Positions 8,923-18,627 of a DNA stretch of 64,000 nt are shown here, piece by piece; the first letter of the stretch is position 1; every line of letters starts with the position of its first letter. A model generated the notes under the pieces. That model saw nothing but the letters and a program-made list of their open reading frames with translations. It made no database searches and was not told the DNA's origin. Origin of the DNA: Glaciimonas soli (GTDB lineage: Bacteria > Pseudomonadota > Gammaproteobacteria > Burkholderiales > Burkholderiaceae_D); NCBI RefSeq assembly GCF_009497155.1, contig NZ_WINI01000006.1:178559-242558 (forward strand). Direction: 5' to 3'. The position numbers and the translations under genes are program-made.

Positions 8923-8959
8923 CGCTGTTGATTTACGCAATATTCGATGCTCAAAAATA

Positions 8960-8993
8960 AAAATGCCTCGATCAACATCGAGGCATTTTTTTA
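8960..8993. terminator. Bidirectional rho-independent terminator
   Basis: The stem ATGCCTCGAT/ATCGAGGCAT with loop CAAC is flanked by an A-run on the left and T7 on the right. It can terminate both the plus-strand envelope operon and the minus-strand glcDEF operon. Confidence 0.85.
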
Positions 8994-9007
8994 TCTGTGT
9001 GTGCCGA

Positions 9008-10252
9008 TCAATTGACCGCGTTCAGCGCACTATCAATCAGCTCAATCCAATGTTTCACCGGGGTTTCGGTCCCCGACTGCAAATGCGTCAAACAACCGAT
9101 ATTGGCCGAAACAATCACATCCGGGTTAGTCGCTTGTAAATTTTTCAGTTTATTGTCCCGCAATTGGTAAGACAACTCCGGCTGCAATACTGAATACGTT
9201 CCCGCTGAACCGCAACACAAATGACTATCAACACACAGCTTCACATCCACACCGGCACTGCGTAGCAAACCCTCAACCTTGCCGCGTATTTGCTGACCGT
9301 GCTGCAAGGTGCAGGGTGGATGATAGGTGATACGCTGTTTGATTTTCCCGTTGAGCTTGCTCGATAATCGTGCTTCGAATTCGGGTAACACCTCACTCAA
9401 ATCGCGTGTCAGCGCTGAAATGATTTGTGCTTTTTCAGCATAGTCAACATCATGTGCCAACAAGTGTCCATACTCTTTGACCGTGACACCACAACCAGAT
9501 GCCGTCATCACGATTGCTTCGATTTTTTCTCCATTGCTGCCATCGACATACGGCCACCATGCGTCGATGTTACGTCGCATGTCGGTGAGACCGCCATCCT
9601 GATCATTTAGGTGATAACGAATCGCACCACAACAACCCGCCTTGGGAGCAATCAATAATTGCACTTCGCATGCATCCAGCACGCGTGCAGCGGCGCTGTT
9701 GATATTCGGTCCCATTGCCGGTTGCACGCAGCCGTCGAGCAGCAACATTTTGCGTGCGTGCTGACGTTGTGGCCATATGCCAGCATCTTGCTTTTCCGGG
9801 ACTTTATTCTTGAGCTTTTGCGGCAAACCCGAACGCAACATTTGTCCAACTTGCAGCGCTGGTGCGAACAGCCATTTCTGCACCAACAATTGTTTTAATG
9901 CGCCACGCTGCAGCCGTTGCGACCACGTTCTTGGCGCTTGCTGATCGACTACCCTACGCCCGATATCCAACAGGCGACCATATTTGACACCAGACGGGCA
10001 AGCCGTTTCACAATTGCGACATGTCAGACAACGATCCAGATGCAGTTGTGTTTTGCTGGTCGCAGGCTTACCTTCCAACACTTGCTTGATCAAATAAATA
10101 CGTCCGCGCGGGCCATCTAATTCATCACCCAATAGCTGATAGGTCGGGCAGGTCGCAGTACAAAATCCGCAATGAACACAAGCGCGTAAGATTGCATCGG
10201 CTTCTTTACCTTCCGGCGTATCTTTGATGAAAGCAGCTAAATTTGTTTGCAT
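9008..10252 (-). CDS. glcF: Glycolate oxidase iron-sulfur subunit
   Basis: A 414-residue ferredoxin-like subunit of glycolate dehydrogenase, which oxidises glycolate to glyoxylate and passes electrons on. Two [4Fe-4S] clusters are predicted from CxxCxxCxxxCP motifs at C25/28/31/35 and C76/79/82/86. Two CCG domains follow, with GCCGAIRYH and CCGSAGTYS typical of heterodisulfide-reductase-like subunits. It is the last gene of glcDEF, 5 bp after glcE, and ends at the bidirectional terminator. Confidence 0.95.
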   Translation of the reverse strand: MQTNLAAFIKDTPEGKEADAILRACVHCGFCTATCPTYQLLGDELDGPRGRIYLIKQVLEGKPATSKTQLHLDRCLTCRNCETACPSGVKYGRLLDIGRRVVDQQAPRTWSQRLQRGALKQLLVQKWLFAPALQVGQMLRSGLPQKLKNKVPEKQDAGIWPQRQHARKMLLLDGCVQPAMGPNINSAAARVLDACEVQLLIAPKAGCCGAIRYHLNDQDGGLTDMRRNIDAWWPYVDGSNGEKIEAIVMTASGCGVTVKEYGHLLAHDVDYAEKAQIISALTRDLSEVLPEFEARLSSKLNGKIKQRITYHPPCTLQHGQQIRGKVEGLLRSAGVDVKLCVDSHLCCGSAGTYSVLQPELSYQLRDNKLKNLQATNPDVIVSANIGCLTHLQSGTETPVKHWIELIDSALNAVN

Positions 10253-10257
10253 GATTT

Positions 10258-11349
10258 TTAAAAGTCAGAGTACATACGGCCACGATTAAAAATCCCGGCT
10301 GGGTCAAAGGCGTCTTTTAGATTGCGATGGATTTTTGCGACTGCCGGCGCTAATGGCTGAAATGCACCGACCGTTTTTTTAAGCGCAGCATCACCGCGAT
10401 AAAAAGTCGCGTGACCACCGACAGCGCCAACTTCGGCACGTACTTTTTCTGCTGCATCAGTGGTCACCAACCATCGCTGCGCACCGCCCCACTCAAGCAA
10501 ACTGCGACCGGACAATCTCAACGGTGCAATCACCGATGGCACTGAGAGTCGCCATAGAGTCGATCCGGCGTCGAATGCCTGATCGAAAAATGCATGCTTT
10601 TGTTCGCGCACATCACACCAAAATTCTTCTGCGTCGGCGATAGAGTCACCACCTAATTTTTCTTCCGCCGAACTGACGGCTGCTTGTGCGCCAGCCAGGC
10701 GCACCGTCAACTCACCGCCATGCCAGCAACTCGCCGAAATCGGCAACGGTAATCCGCCCCAGGTATTGAGACTGCGAATCGCCTCTGCTTCGCTCATGGA
10801 AAAACGACGAGTGGCCGTCGCCACCGGGCGAGGTAATACTTTGAGCGAGATTTCCAATATCAAACCCAAGGTGCCAAGCGATCCGGCAAGCAAACGTGAT
10901 ACGTCATATCCCGCAACGTTTTTCATCACTTGCCCGCCGAAATGCAGCACATCGCCTTTGCCATCCATTAACACTGCGCCCAACACAAAATCACGTACTG
11001 CGCCAACCGCTGGCCGCGCCGGACCCGCAATGCCGCTGGCAACCATGCCGCCCAAGGTCGCGTTTGCGCCAAAATGCGGTGGTTCAAATGCCAGCATTTG
11101 ATTGCACTCTGCCAGCGCAGCTTCGATTTCTGCCAGCGGCGTACCACAACGCGCGGTGATGACCAGTTCGGTTGGCTCGTAGGCAATGATGCCGCTATAA
11201 CTGCGCGTATCCAGCAACGTGCCCTGCGGTGCTTCGCCGTACCAGTCTTTACTGCCACTGCCACGTATTTGTAATGGTGCGCTGGCGGCACTGGCATTGA
11301 GAATTTGTTCTCTGAATTGCTCACTAAGTTGTTTCGCGTTCATAACCAT
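10258..11349 (-). CDS. glcE: Glycolate oxidase FAD-binding subunit
   Basis: A 363-residue FAD-binding PCMH-type subunit of glycolate oxidase. It has the N-terminal RGSGSKDWYG segment typical of GlcE and a flavin-binding region around FGANATLGGMVASG. It is shorter than GlcD and lacks the full GlcD C-terminal domain, as is normal. Two closely spaced ATGs (11349 and 11343) are possible starts, both with only a weak AAAGAA ribosome-binding site. It lies 5 bp from both glcD and glcF, consistent with one transcript. Confidence 0.93.
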   Translation of the reverse strand: MVMNAKQLSEQFREQILNASAASAPLQIRGSGSKDWYGEAPQGTLLDTRSYSGIIAYEPTELVITARCGTPLAEIEAALAECNQMLAFEPPHFGANATLGGMVASGIAGPARPAVGAVRDFVLGAVLMDGKGDVLHFGGQVMKNVAGYDVSRLLAGSLGTLGLILEISLKVLPRPVATATRRFSMSEAEAIRSLNTWGGLPLPISASCWHGGELTVRLAGAQAAVSSAEEKLGGDSIADAEEFWCDVREQKHAFFDQAFDAGSTLWRLSVPSVIAPLRLSGRSLLEWGGAQRWLVTTDAAEKVRAEVGAVGGHATFYRGDAALKKTVGAFQPLAPAVAKIHRNLKDAFDPAGIFNRGRMYSDF

Positions 11350-11354
11350 TTCTT

Positions 11355-12857
11355 TTAAAACCGTGGCAAATCAGGAAATTTCATTTCACCGCGCTTCACA
11401 TGCATTTTTCCGTACTCGGCACAACGCTGCAAAGTTGGAATCGCTTTGTCTGGGTTCAATAAAAATGCGGGATCGAATGCGTATTTCACTTTAAAGAAAG
11501 CTTCGCGCTCCAACGGTGAAAACTGTACGCACATCGAGTTGATTTTCTCTATGCCGACGCCATGTTCACCGGTAATCGTACCGCCGACGGCGACACATAA
11601 CTCCAGAATCTCGGCACCGAATAGTTCGGCTCGATGAAGTTCATCCGGTTGATTCGCATCAAACATAATCAAGGGGTGTAAATTGCCATCGCCTGCATGA
11701 AACACGTTAGCGCAGCGCAACCCATATTTGCGTTCCATTTCCGCGATCCCAAGTAGCACCTGGGCCAGACATTTACGTGGGATAGTGCCATCCATGCAGT
11801 AATAATCCGGTGACAAACGCGCTGCAGCGGGGAAGGCATTTTTACGCCCGGACCAAAAGCGCAGGCGCTCTTCTTCTGATTGTGACACTTCAATTTTTGT
11901 TGCGCCACTACTGGAAAGGACTGCACTCATGCGGGCAATCTCTTCTTCCACTTCTTCGGCAGTTCCATCGGATTCGCATAACAAAATCGCTGCTGCATCC
12001 AGGTCATAACCGGCATGGACAAATGGCTCAACGGTGCCAACACTGGTCTTATCCATCATCTCCAATCCGGCCGGAATTATCCCTGCTGCGATAACATCGG
12101 CAACCGCGTTGCCGCTGGTGACGATATCGTCGAATGAAGCCATGATGACTCTGGCCTGCTGCGGCTTAGGAATCAGCTTCACCGTCACTTCAGTGACAAT
12201 ACCGAGCATGCCTTCCGATCCGATAAACACCGCCAGCAAATCCAGGCCAGGCGCATCCAGGCCAGTGCTGCCGAGCTCGACAATTTCGCCCTCGATTGTC
12301 ACCATTCGTACTCGCATCACATTATGTATGGTGAGACCGTATTTAAGGCAATGCACGCCGCCAGAATTTTCGGCGACATTACCGCCGATAGTGCAAGCAA
12401 TTTGCGACGAAGGATCTGGCGCGTAATACAAACCATGCGCAGCAGCGGCATCCGAAATCGCCAAATTACGCACGCCGGGCTGCACTACAGCGGTGCGCGC
12501 ATAAGCATCCAGCTTGACGATGCGATTAAGTTTTGCGGTCGATAGCACGACACCGTCAACAATAGGTACAGCGCCACCGGATAAGCCGGTACCTGCGCCA
12601 CGCGGCACGATCGGCACTTTTAAGTTGCGGCAGATGTTGAGTATCGCCACCACCTGCTCTTCATTTTCTGGCAACGCCACCACCATAGGTCGTTGGCGAT
12701 AAGCGGCGAGTGCATCACATTCATAAGGCGTAGTGTCTTCGGCATGAAACAACACTGAATTGGCCGGAAGCACGGTGCGCAATGCAGTCGCCACTTGTTT
12801 CTGACGTTCGAATGTGAAAGAGGAAGTGGAAGCGGAAGACTCGATTGAGGTTTGCAT
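11355..12857 (-). CDS. glcD: Glycolate oxidase FAD-linked catalytic subunit
   Basis: A 500-residue FAD-dependent alpha-hydroxyacid oxidoreductase. The PCMH flavin-binding signature VPRGAGTGLSGGAVP lies near residue 85-100, and the C-terminal domain includes GTITGEHGVGIEKI. With GlcE and GlcF it oxidises glycolate, a photorespiration or algal product and by-product of phosphoglycolate salvage. It is the first gene of glcDEF. A glcC-type regulator is not present beside it. The minus-strand sequence TATACT at about 12885-12890 could be a -10 box, but I see no convincing -35. Confidence 0.95.
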   Translation of the reverse strand: MQTSIESSASTSSFTFERQKQVATALRTVLPANSVLFHAEDTTPYECDALAAYRQRPMVVALPENEEQVVAILNICRNLKVPIVPRGAGTGLSGGAVPIVDGVVLSTAKLNRIVKLDAYARTAVVQPGVRNLAISDAAAAHGLYYAPDPSSQIACTIGGNVAENSGGVHCLKYGLTIHNVMRVRMVTIEGEIVELGSTGLDAPGLDLLAVFIGSEGMLGIVTEVTVKLIPKPQQARVIMASFDDIVTSGNAVADVIAAGIIPAGLEMMDKTSVGTVEPFVHAGYDLDAAAILLCESDGTAEEVEEEIARMSAVLSSSGATKIEVSQSEEERLRFWSGRKNAFPAAARLSPDYYCMDGTIPRKCLAQVLLGIAEMERKYGLRCANVFHAGDGNLHPLIMFDANQPDELHRAELFGAEILELCVAVGGTITGEHGVGIEKINSMCVQFSPLEREAFFKVKYAFDPAFLLNPDKAIPTLQRCAEYGKMHVKRGEMKFPDLPRF

Positions 12858-13043
12858 GCGCGTTCAGTTGAATGATATCTGACAAGTATAACGCAATCTC
12901 TCTTTTGGATGCAGCACGAATTCAGTATCGGCTTACCTCTTTGCGCAGCCGTATCATTAATAAATTTCTGATCCTATCCTCTGGCAGGCACTGGCTGAGA
13001 TAGCTTATCGTGCCTCACCAATGGCGTCAGATTTTATGTCGGC

Positions 13044-13080
13044 AAAAAAAATCGGGATACGCCATATGACGTATCCCGAT
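13044..13080 (-). terminator. Rho-independent terminator after DUF2968 gene
   Basis: On the minus strand the stem ATCGGGATACG/CGTATCCCGAT (13051-13080) is followed by T7. It lies 58 bp after the DUF2968 stop. The rest of the 280-bp gap between here and glcD shows nothing else I can name. Confidence 0.85.
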
Positions 13081-13137
13081 GTATTCGCACCTGTGCGCTC
13101 AGGCAATCGCCTGACGCAATCCATATCAGCAGGTTAA

Positions 13138-13842
13138 TTATTTCTTAGTAGTATTGGTATCACCCAAATTGCTGTTGTTCAGTGTGACCTGTTGTGATTC
13201 CAACGCACGGATACGGCTCTGCAAGCTGCGCAACTCGCTGCTTGCCGCTTGTTGCTTGTTGCTTAGCAGCTGCGCTTGCTGGCGTCCCTGATCCTGCTGG
13301 GCCAAGACGCTTTGTTCTTGCTGCTGCTGAAGCGCCACATCGTTTTGCAAGGCGTTCAGGCGAGTTTCCTGCATTGCGATCTGTTGTTCCGTGTATTGTT
13401 TGTCCGCTTCCAGCTTGAGACTGCGTAATTCTACGTCAGCCAGTTTTTCGGTCTGGCCGACGAAACTCTTGTAGACCTGCTCAGCTTGCGTATCCGAAGC
13501 AGTTTTTACAACCCGCCAGAAATTCTTTTGCTGGAACAGCGCGACATAATAAGTACGTGTATCCGGCTTGAATAACAGACTGGCGCCGTAGCTACCGTTA
13601 TAGGTAGTGCGCATTTCGCTCACGCCGTTCGGCATCAATTGCTGCAATTCGCTGATGGTACTGTTAGTGCTTATAGTACTTTTAGGCGCAGACTTAGTCG
13701 CGGCGGTCGCAGACTGAGGAGTAACAGCAATTGCTGGCGCAGGGCTTGCGGTGGACGATTGCGCCAGTGCGTTGACCGACATCCCGGCAATAAACATTCC
13801 CACTCCCACACAGCAGACTACCTTGCGTACAGTTACTTTCAT
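13138..13842 (-). CDS. DUF2968 family periplasmic coiled-coil protein
   Basis: A 234-residue protein with a clear Sec signal peptide (1-27, cleavage after VNALA). A mature Ala/Ser/Thr stretch is followed by the conserved core MRTTYNGSYGASLLF...YYVALFQQKNFWRV characteristic of DUF2968, a family of unknown function from Burkholderiales. Residues about 125-225 are Gln/Glu-rich heptad-like helices (coiled coil). It sits just downstream of the sigma-54 activator and the Tad genes in the same orientation, separated by about 200 bp, and has its own terminator. A link to the Tad system is inferred from position only. Confidence 0.85.
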   Translation of the reverse strand: MKVTVRKVVCCVGVGMFIAGMSVNALAQSSTASPAPAIAVTPQSATAATKSAPKSTISTNSTISELQQLMPNGVSEMRTTYNGSYGASLLFKPDTRTYYVALFQQKNFWRVVKTASDTQAEQVYKSFVGQTEKLADVELRSLKLEADKQYTEQQIAMQETRLNALQNDVALQQQQEQSVLAQQDQGRQQAQLLSNKQQAASSELRSLQSRIRALESQQVTLNNSNLGDTNTTKK

Positions 13843-13862
13843 CCCCTGATTCCTTCTTTAAT

Positions 13863-13888
13863 TCGTTATTTCCGCGAATGCGGGGATA
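13863..13888. repeat. Degenerate REP-like unit
   Basis: The core TTCCGCGAATGCGGGGATAA resembles the REP-like motif GTCATTCCCGC-AA-GCGGGAAT found elsewhere in the window. It lies in the 198-bp gap between the sigma-54 activator and the DUF2968 gene, in which I see nothing else recognisable. Confidence 0.5.
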
Positions 13889-14040
13889 ACGCTAGTGTTT
13901 TATTAAATTAGTTACGCGTCATTACTTACAGGACCAAATTCAGCACCCGAGCAATTTTATCTGCAAACTAGTTGTTGCTGGGCATTGTTTTTACTCAAAC
14001 CAAGATTTTCGTTGTTATTCTATCACCCAGTCGGAACCAA

Positions 14041-15414
14041 TTATTCAGCCTCGCCAACCGCGTCACTATCCACAATCTGGAATTTCCGCATTTTTTCCCA
14101 CAGCACCTTACGGCTGATACCCAATGCATGGGCGGTATTCTGACGCTGCCATCCGTTGGCATCCAACATGGAAAGAATTCTGTTGCGTTCGACCTCATCC
14201 CATTTTTTTCGTACTACGGCCAAATTATTCCCATCATTTGCCGCCTCCATGGTGCCCAGCCTGTCGAATACACGATCAATGCGGGCACGATCCCAGTCGC
14301 CTAACTGGCGATAAATGATGCCAACCCGCTCGGCCACATTGCGCAGCTCGCGCACATTACCGGCAAATTTTGCCGTGGCAACCAGTTCCAGCAGCCAGTC
14401 CGGCGGCGGCGGGATTTGATCGTAGGTTTGCGCCAGCAGGTTGTTGAAAATCGCAATCTTATCGATTCTGCCGCGCTCTTCCAGATTAGGCACACGCAAT
14501 TCGATCACTACCAGCCGATAATATAAATCGGCGCGAAACATGTCTTGCTGAACCTGTTCACGTAAATTGCGATTGGTCGCCGCCGTCAATCGGAAATCCA
14601 ACTTGATCTCGGTTTGCGAACCGAGCCGGGTGACGGCACTTTGTTCCAGCACCCGCAATAGCTTGACCTGCTGATACAAAGGCAAATCGCCAATCTCATC
14701 AAGGAACAACGTGCCACCATCGGCCTGCTCGAAATAACCTTTATGCGCCACCAAGGCACCGGTAAACGCGCCTTTGGCATGGCCGAAAAACAGCGATTCG
14801 AACAAACCGTCCGGAATGGCACCACAGTTGACCGCCACAAACGGCCCGTGACGATAGCGACCATGGCGCTGATGCAAAAGCTGTGCGATGCGCTCTTTAC
14901 CGACTCCGGTCTCACCGGTAATCAGCACGCTGGACTCGCAATCGGCGAAAGCTTCAGCCTCGGCCACCAGCATCTGCATGGGTTCGGAATGCGCAATCAG
15001 CGGTGGCGGCTCACGATCCGCGCTGGCGCTGGCGTGCAACTCGGCTGCCAAACGGAACACCAGCTTGCGCAACTCAGCGCCCGTAAAATCGAGCATCAGG
15101 ATATGTGAATACTCAATCGGATACACGCGCGGATTGGCAGTGCGTCCCACTTCAGCCACCCAGATTACCGGCATGCCGTGCGCCTTTTGCCAGGCGTCGA
15201 TGGAAAATTCGACGTGCTCAATCACAGTCACCGAGATCACCGCCAGCGACGACCGCAACGAAACCTGATCGCGCGTCACCGGCATACCGTCGGCACGAAT
15301 CACTTCAATATCGAAACTCGCCAGACATTGCGAAATCCGCTCGGCAATATCCGAATTACCTTCCCATACATAGATGTCGAGACTTTCTTGCAAAGGTTTG
15401 TTTTGCATGGTCAT
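14041..15414 (-). CDS. Sigma-54-dependent transcriptional activator of the Tad locus
   Basis: A 457-residue enhancer-binding protein. The AAA+ domain (about 140-370) has Walker A GETGVGKE (167-174), the sigma-54-contacting GAFTGA loop (215-220) and Walker [13 protein letters not shown] (234-245). A C-terminal Fis-type helix-turn-helix (about 416-444, [17 protein letters not shown]) binds DNA. The N-terminal 120 residues look like a degenerate receiver, and I see no convincing phosphoacceptor Asp, so control may be non-canonical. It is at the 3' end of the Tad run, 84 bp after tadG. A sigma-54 promoter match lies at 31689-31704 at the other end of the locus. The start has a weak ribosome-binding site; ATG 15408 is an alternative. 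Confidence 0.9.
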   Translation of the reverse strand: MTMQNKPLQESLDIYVWEGNSDIAERISQCLASFDIEVIRADGMPVTRDQVSLRSSLAVISVTVIEHVEFSIDAWQKAHGMPVIWVAEVGRTANPRVYPIEYSHILMLDFTGAELRKLVFRLAAELHASASADREPPPLIAHSEPMQMLVAEAEAFADCESSVLITGETGVGKERIAQLLHQRHGRYRHGPFVAVNCGAIPDGLFESLFFGHAKGAFTGALVAHKGYFEQADGGTLFLDEIGDLPLYQQVKLLRVLEQSAVTRLGSQTEIKLDFRLTAATNRNLREQVQQDMFRADLYYRLVVIELRVPNLEERGRIDKIAIFNNLLAQTYDQIPPPPDWLLELVATAKFAGNVRELRNVAERVGIIYRQLGDWDRARIDRVFDRLGTMEAANDGNNLAVVRKKWDEVERNRILSMLDANGWQRQNTAHALGISRKVLWEKMRKFQIVDSDAVGEAE

Positions 15415-15497
15415 TTCTTTTCAGTCTTTGTCGCTCAAAACCGCACAGGCTGGGCAGTTGCTTGCTGCCCCAGATTTTCCATCATTTGAAACATCAT

Positions 15498-17264
15498 TCA
15501 ATACACCAGCTTCACGTTACCGCAAGTGACTGATGACAAACTGAGCGTGCTTTGCCCAATGCCAATACCCAACAATGACAATACGGAATCGAGAATGCTG
15601 CCAATACCACCCAAAATCGGATTTAATATAGCCCCCAAACCGCTCAACAGTGCTGTCAGTAAGCCGCCCAAGAGCCCTGTAGGATCACTAACCGCAATAG
15701 TGTTAGGTTGGATAATTTGGCCCAATATAGCGCCCAGAGAACTATTGATAGTCGCAGTGCTGGGTGCCTGCGGCGGCACATTCAATGTCACCGATGTCGC
15801 GACCGGATTGGTCACAGGAACCTTGATACCAACCTTAAGTAACCCTATATTGCCTAGTATGGTATTTAATGACACACCAACCTGATTCGCCGGCTGCGAC
15901 ACATTGGGGCACGTAGGCGGGGGAAGAACGCCTTGCCCTGTCGCCATACAGACATCGGCAATACCGGTGCTAACGTTAAATGTAGCGCTTCGCGGCGAAG
16001 CGTTACATTGCACACCTTCTAGGGTAGCTTGACCTGCAGCGAGGTCAACATAAATGGGAAGACTGCTAGTTGATACCACTCCTAGCGACACTGATGCAAC
16101 ATTAATAGCCAGCCGCAACTGGGCCGACGTTGCTGTCGTGCCGACAGGCCCAACAGCTATCTGAGGTGGTTGAATCAGCGCTAACTTCACCCCCACGAGA
16201 CCCGGTACGCTTGCACCAAGATCGACAAAATTATTCCCATTGGCAACCTGCAATGTGCCGACATTCAGCAAATCCAAGACATTGACTTGCGCATTCAACG
16301 CAGAAAGCCCATTAGACGTATCCAAATTCAAAATTTTACCGAGTGTAAATTGCGTACTACCCGCTAAGGTGATCAGGGGCCCCAGATCCGTTGTTATACT
16401 CGCTTGTTGGGCTGGAGTTAATGCACTGATTGATGCATTGATCAGTTGCAGCAACGTTACCTTGATATTCGCTACTTCACTAACGCTGCCGACACTTACG
16501 CCTAAGTTGTTCAGTAGCTGCAACAACGAAATCTGCGCACCTACCAGTCCGCTGGATGAGACAGCAGATAAGCAGAGACTACTGCCATTCAGACCAGTTA
16601 GCAGGGGTGCCAACAACGCACTGTTACTACTACACAGAGAAAGCAACCCCGTCCCAAGAGAAAACGCCGCAATTGGAGTGGTGCCCGAAGCAATCGCCTG
16701 AGCACTGATGGTGTTCGGGAGCAAACCAAAAAATATCGGCACCGTTTGCGTGACAACCACCTTCACCGCATTCAGACTTACTACACTAGCGGTCGCAGAA
16801 GTCGAAAAATAACTGGGAGCTGAATTGTTAGCCGGGTCCCAGTAGCCACAAGTGACGTTAGAAGCTACGATCGTAAAACCATTGGTCTGGGCATTACCTA
16901 TGGCGGCCAATACCGGCGCGTCCGTCGCTGCACAGCCAGTGGGATTGCCAGCTAACGGCGTACTGACAAGCTGCTGCGCACCCGCTAACGCCGCCAGATC
17001 TACCGCTTTTTGCAAATCACGCTTCATGTAAAACAGGTAGCCGATATCAATCGACGACAGCAAAATGATCATGACAGATAAGAAAATTACAGCCATCACC
17101 GCAATCGAACCGCGCTGACCACCAGCCACACGTTGCTGTTGGCGCGCGGCTGAGCGTTGATCAGCATTGGAGCAGGGAAGTGAGATCATGGTGGCTGGCG
17201 TCAATTTGATGTCGTTATCCGCATGCAAATAATCAGTTCGAGCTTGAATCGCTCTTCGATACAT
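15498..17264 (-). CDS. tadG: TadG-like pilus assembly protein
   Basis: A 588-residue TadE/TadG-type protein. After a basic N-terminus the motif GSIAVMAVIFLSVMIILLSSIDIGYLFY (about 52-79) forms the single membrane helix, followed by MKRDLQKAVDLAALAGAQQL, the family signature. The large C-terminal region is Leu/Gly/Ser/Val-rich, low in charge and repetitive, and is probably exposed outside the inner membrane. The long frame overlaps the DUF3613 gene by 32 bp; an internal ATG at 17189 (residue 26) would remove the overlap but has no better ribosome-binding site. TadG proteins support Flp pilus assembly; the exact role is unclear. Confidence 0.82.
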   Translation of the reverse strand: MYRRAIQARTDYLHADNDIKLTPATMISLPCSNADQRSAARQQQRVAGGQRGSIAVMAVIFLSVMIILLSSIDIGYLFYMKRDLQKAVDLAALAGAQQLVSTPLAGNPTGCAATDAPVLAAIGNAQTNGFTIVASNVTCGYWDPANNSAPSYFSTSATASVVSLNAVKVVVTQTVPIFFGLLPNTISAQAIASGTTPIAAFSLGTGLLSLCSSNSALLAPLLTGLNGSSLCLSAVSSSGLVGAQISLLQLLNNLGVSVGSVSEVANIKVTLLQLINASISALTPAQQASITTDLGPLITLAGSTQFTLGKILNLDTSNGLSALNAQVNVLDLLNVGTLQVANGNNFVDLGASVPGLVGVKLALIQPPQIAVGPVGTTATSAQLRLAINVASVSLGVVSTSSLPIYVDLAAGQATLEGVQCNASPRSATFNVSTGIADVCMATGQGVLPPPTCPNVSQPANQVGVSLNTILGNIGLLKVGIKVPVTNPVATSVTLNVPPQAPSTATINSSLGAILGQIIQPNTIAVSDPTGLLGGLLTALLSGLGAILNPILGGIGSILDSVLSLLGIGIGQSTLSLSSVTCGNVKLVY

Positions 17265-17691
17265 TCACTTTAAAAAATTCTGGCAACGGATGCTGGAAAC
17301 TATCGAGATAACGCTGCCAGCTGGCAGTGGCGGTCACACCCAGCATCGGCAGGCGAGGCCCGGCAACACGGCCGTCGGCTTGAGCCTGCAACAAGGTATG
17401 CGTAACATCACCAACACGTATTCTTGTTTCTAATTCGGTCGATGCCTGTTGTTCCTGCGGCTGCGCAGGAGCCGCGGCAACCGGCGTAGTGGCGGCGACC
17501 AGCGGAGCCGTAGTTGATACGTCGGTTGAGACATCGGTTGAGACGTAGCTCGATGTGGCTACCGGTTCAGACAACAACTTACCAGTCAGCGGTTCCATGT
17601 TTTGCGCGGACACATCCGACATCACAGCTGTCATGAGCAGCGCGGAGCTGATGAGGAGAATGTGCCTGCCGAGATTTTTCTGAATTGTCAT
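17233..17691 (-). CDS. DUF3613 family periplasmic protein of the Tad locus
   Basis: A 152-residue protein with an N-terminal signal peptide (about 1-29, ending VSAQ) and a Thr/Val/Ala-rich spacer. The conserved C-terminal block reads VGDVTHTLLQAQADGRVAGP then WQRYLDSFQHPLPEFF, which I recognise as DUF3613, a small family found in betaproteobacterial tad operons. Function is unknown; a periplasmic accessory role in pilus assembly is likely from context. It lies between tadD and tadG. Confidence 0.8.
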   Translation of the reverse strand: MTIQKNLGRHILLISSALLMTAVMSDVSAQNMEPLTGKLLSEPVATSSYVSTDVSTDVSTTAPLVAATTPVAAAPAQPQEQQASTELETRIRVGDVTHTLLQAQADGRVAGPRLPMLGVTATASWQRYLDSFQHPLPEFFKVNVSKSDSSSN

Positions 17692-17748
17692 ATGTGCTTT
17701 CTTTTTTTACTTTGTTTAGCAAAAATCAAACCGCGTAACGTTGGTCAC

Positions 17749-18627
17749 TCAGCCGCCACTACCAAACCGATCCAGCATCGATTGAAATGGCTGCACCGAC
17801 GGCAACGTCGGATTTGTTTGTTTATCCGTTGACGTAACAGCCCCGCTCGCGATTGTTTTTACACCGTCAGCAGAACCGTGCACGGTTGCCGGTTGTTGTT
17901 GACCAATTTCCGCTGCCACGCGGTACACGGTCGCACGACTATCGGCAGATAACGCCCCTTTCTCCATCACGGTGCGGGCCTTTTCGGCATCGCCGGAGAC
18001 CAACAGCAGCAGTGCCAGATTACCTATCATCTTGCGATTGTCCGGAGCCAGCTCCGCAGCTTGCGCCAGCGGCACCCGGGCAGTAGCAATATCGCCACTA
18101 CGTAACAGCGCATAACCCAGATCACTCAACATCACAGGATTGGTCGGCTCGCGTTTTGCCGCTTCCCGCAACGATGCGGCGGCAGCCTTGTAATCGCCAT
18201 GCTGAGCCGCCAGCAGACCCAGACCGTGCCAAGCGGCGCTAGCCTCGGAAGAGCTCAACAATGTACGATAAGTGGCATCCGCAGCGGCGCTCTGCCGGGT
18301 TTCGCGCAAAGCGTCGGCACGCAAACGCTGGATTTCCGGAGTACTGCCATTTTGCTGTTCGTAGGCATCGATATGCGCCAGTGACGCAAAGTACAAACCC
18401 TGCTCCTGCATTTGCCGTATCAAGCCCAGATACATTCCTTTGTTATCCGGCGTTGGCGCTTTTTCCTCTGCCGCCTGACGTAGTTGTGCCGCTTCGTTTT
18501 GTTGTGCGTTCACCTTTGCAGAATTGGTGCCACAACCGGTCAATAACACTGCAACAAAAACAACAGAGAGCGGAAAAAACTGTCCCGCAGCTACATCTGG
18601 CTCTCGCGGTATTCCAAAAAATTTCAT
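17749..18627 (-). CDS. tadD: TadD-like TPR lipoprotein
   Basis: A 292-residue lipoprotein with lipobox LLTGC (lipidated Cys about residue 32) followed by a charged linker and five or so tetratricopeptide repeats (about 65-230, for example AWHGLGLLAAQHGDYKAAAASLREA and MLSDLGYALLRSGDIATARVPL). TadD proteins act in the periplasm at the outer membrane and aid secretin assembly, as PilF/PilW-type pilotins do. The start overlaps the tadC stop by 4 bp (ATGA), indicating translational coupling. Confidence 0.87.
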   Translation of the reverse strand: MKFFGIPREPDVAAGQFFPLSVVFVAVLLTGCGTNSAKVNAQQNEAAQLRQAAEEKAPTPDNKGMYLGLIRQMQEQGLYFASLAHIDAYEQQNGSTPEIQRLRADALRETRQSAAADATYRTLLSSSEASAAWHGLGLLAAQHGDYKAAAASLREAAKREPTNPVMLSDLGYALLRSGDIATARVPLAQAAELAPDNRKMIGNLALLLLVSGDAEKARTVMEKGALSADSRATVYRVAAEIGQQQPATVHGSADGVKTIASGAVTSTDKQTNPTLPSVQPFQSMLDRFGSGG

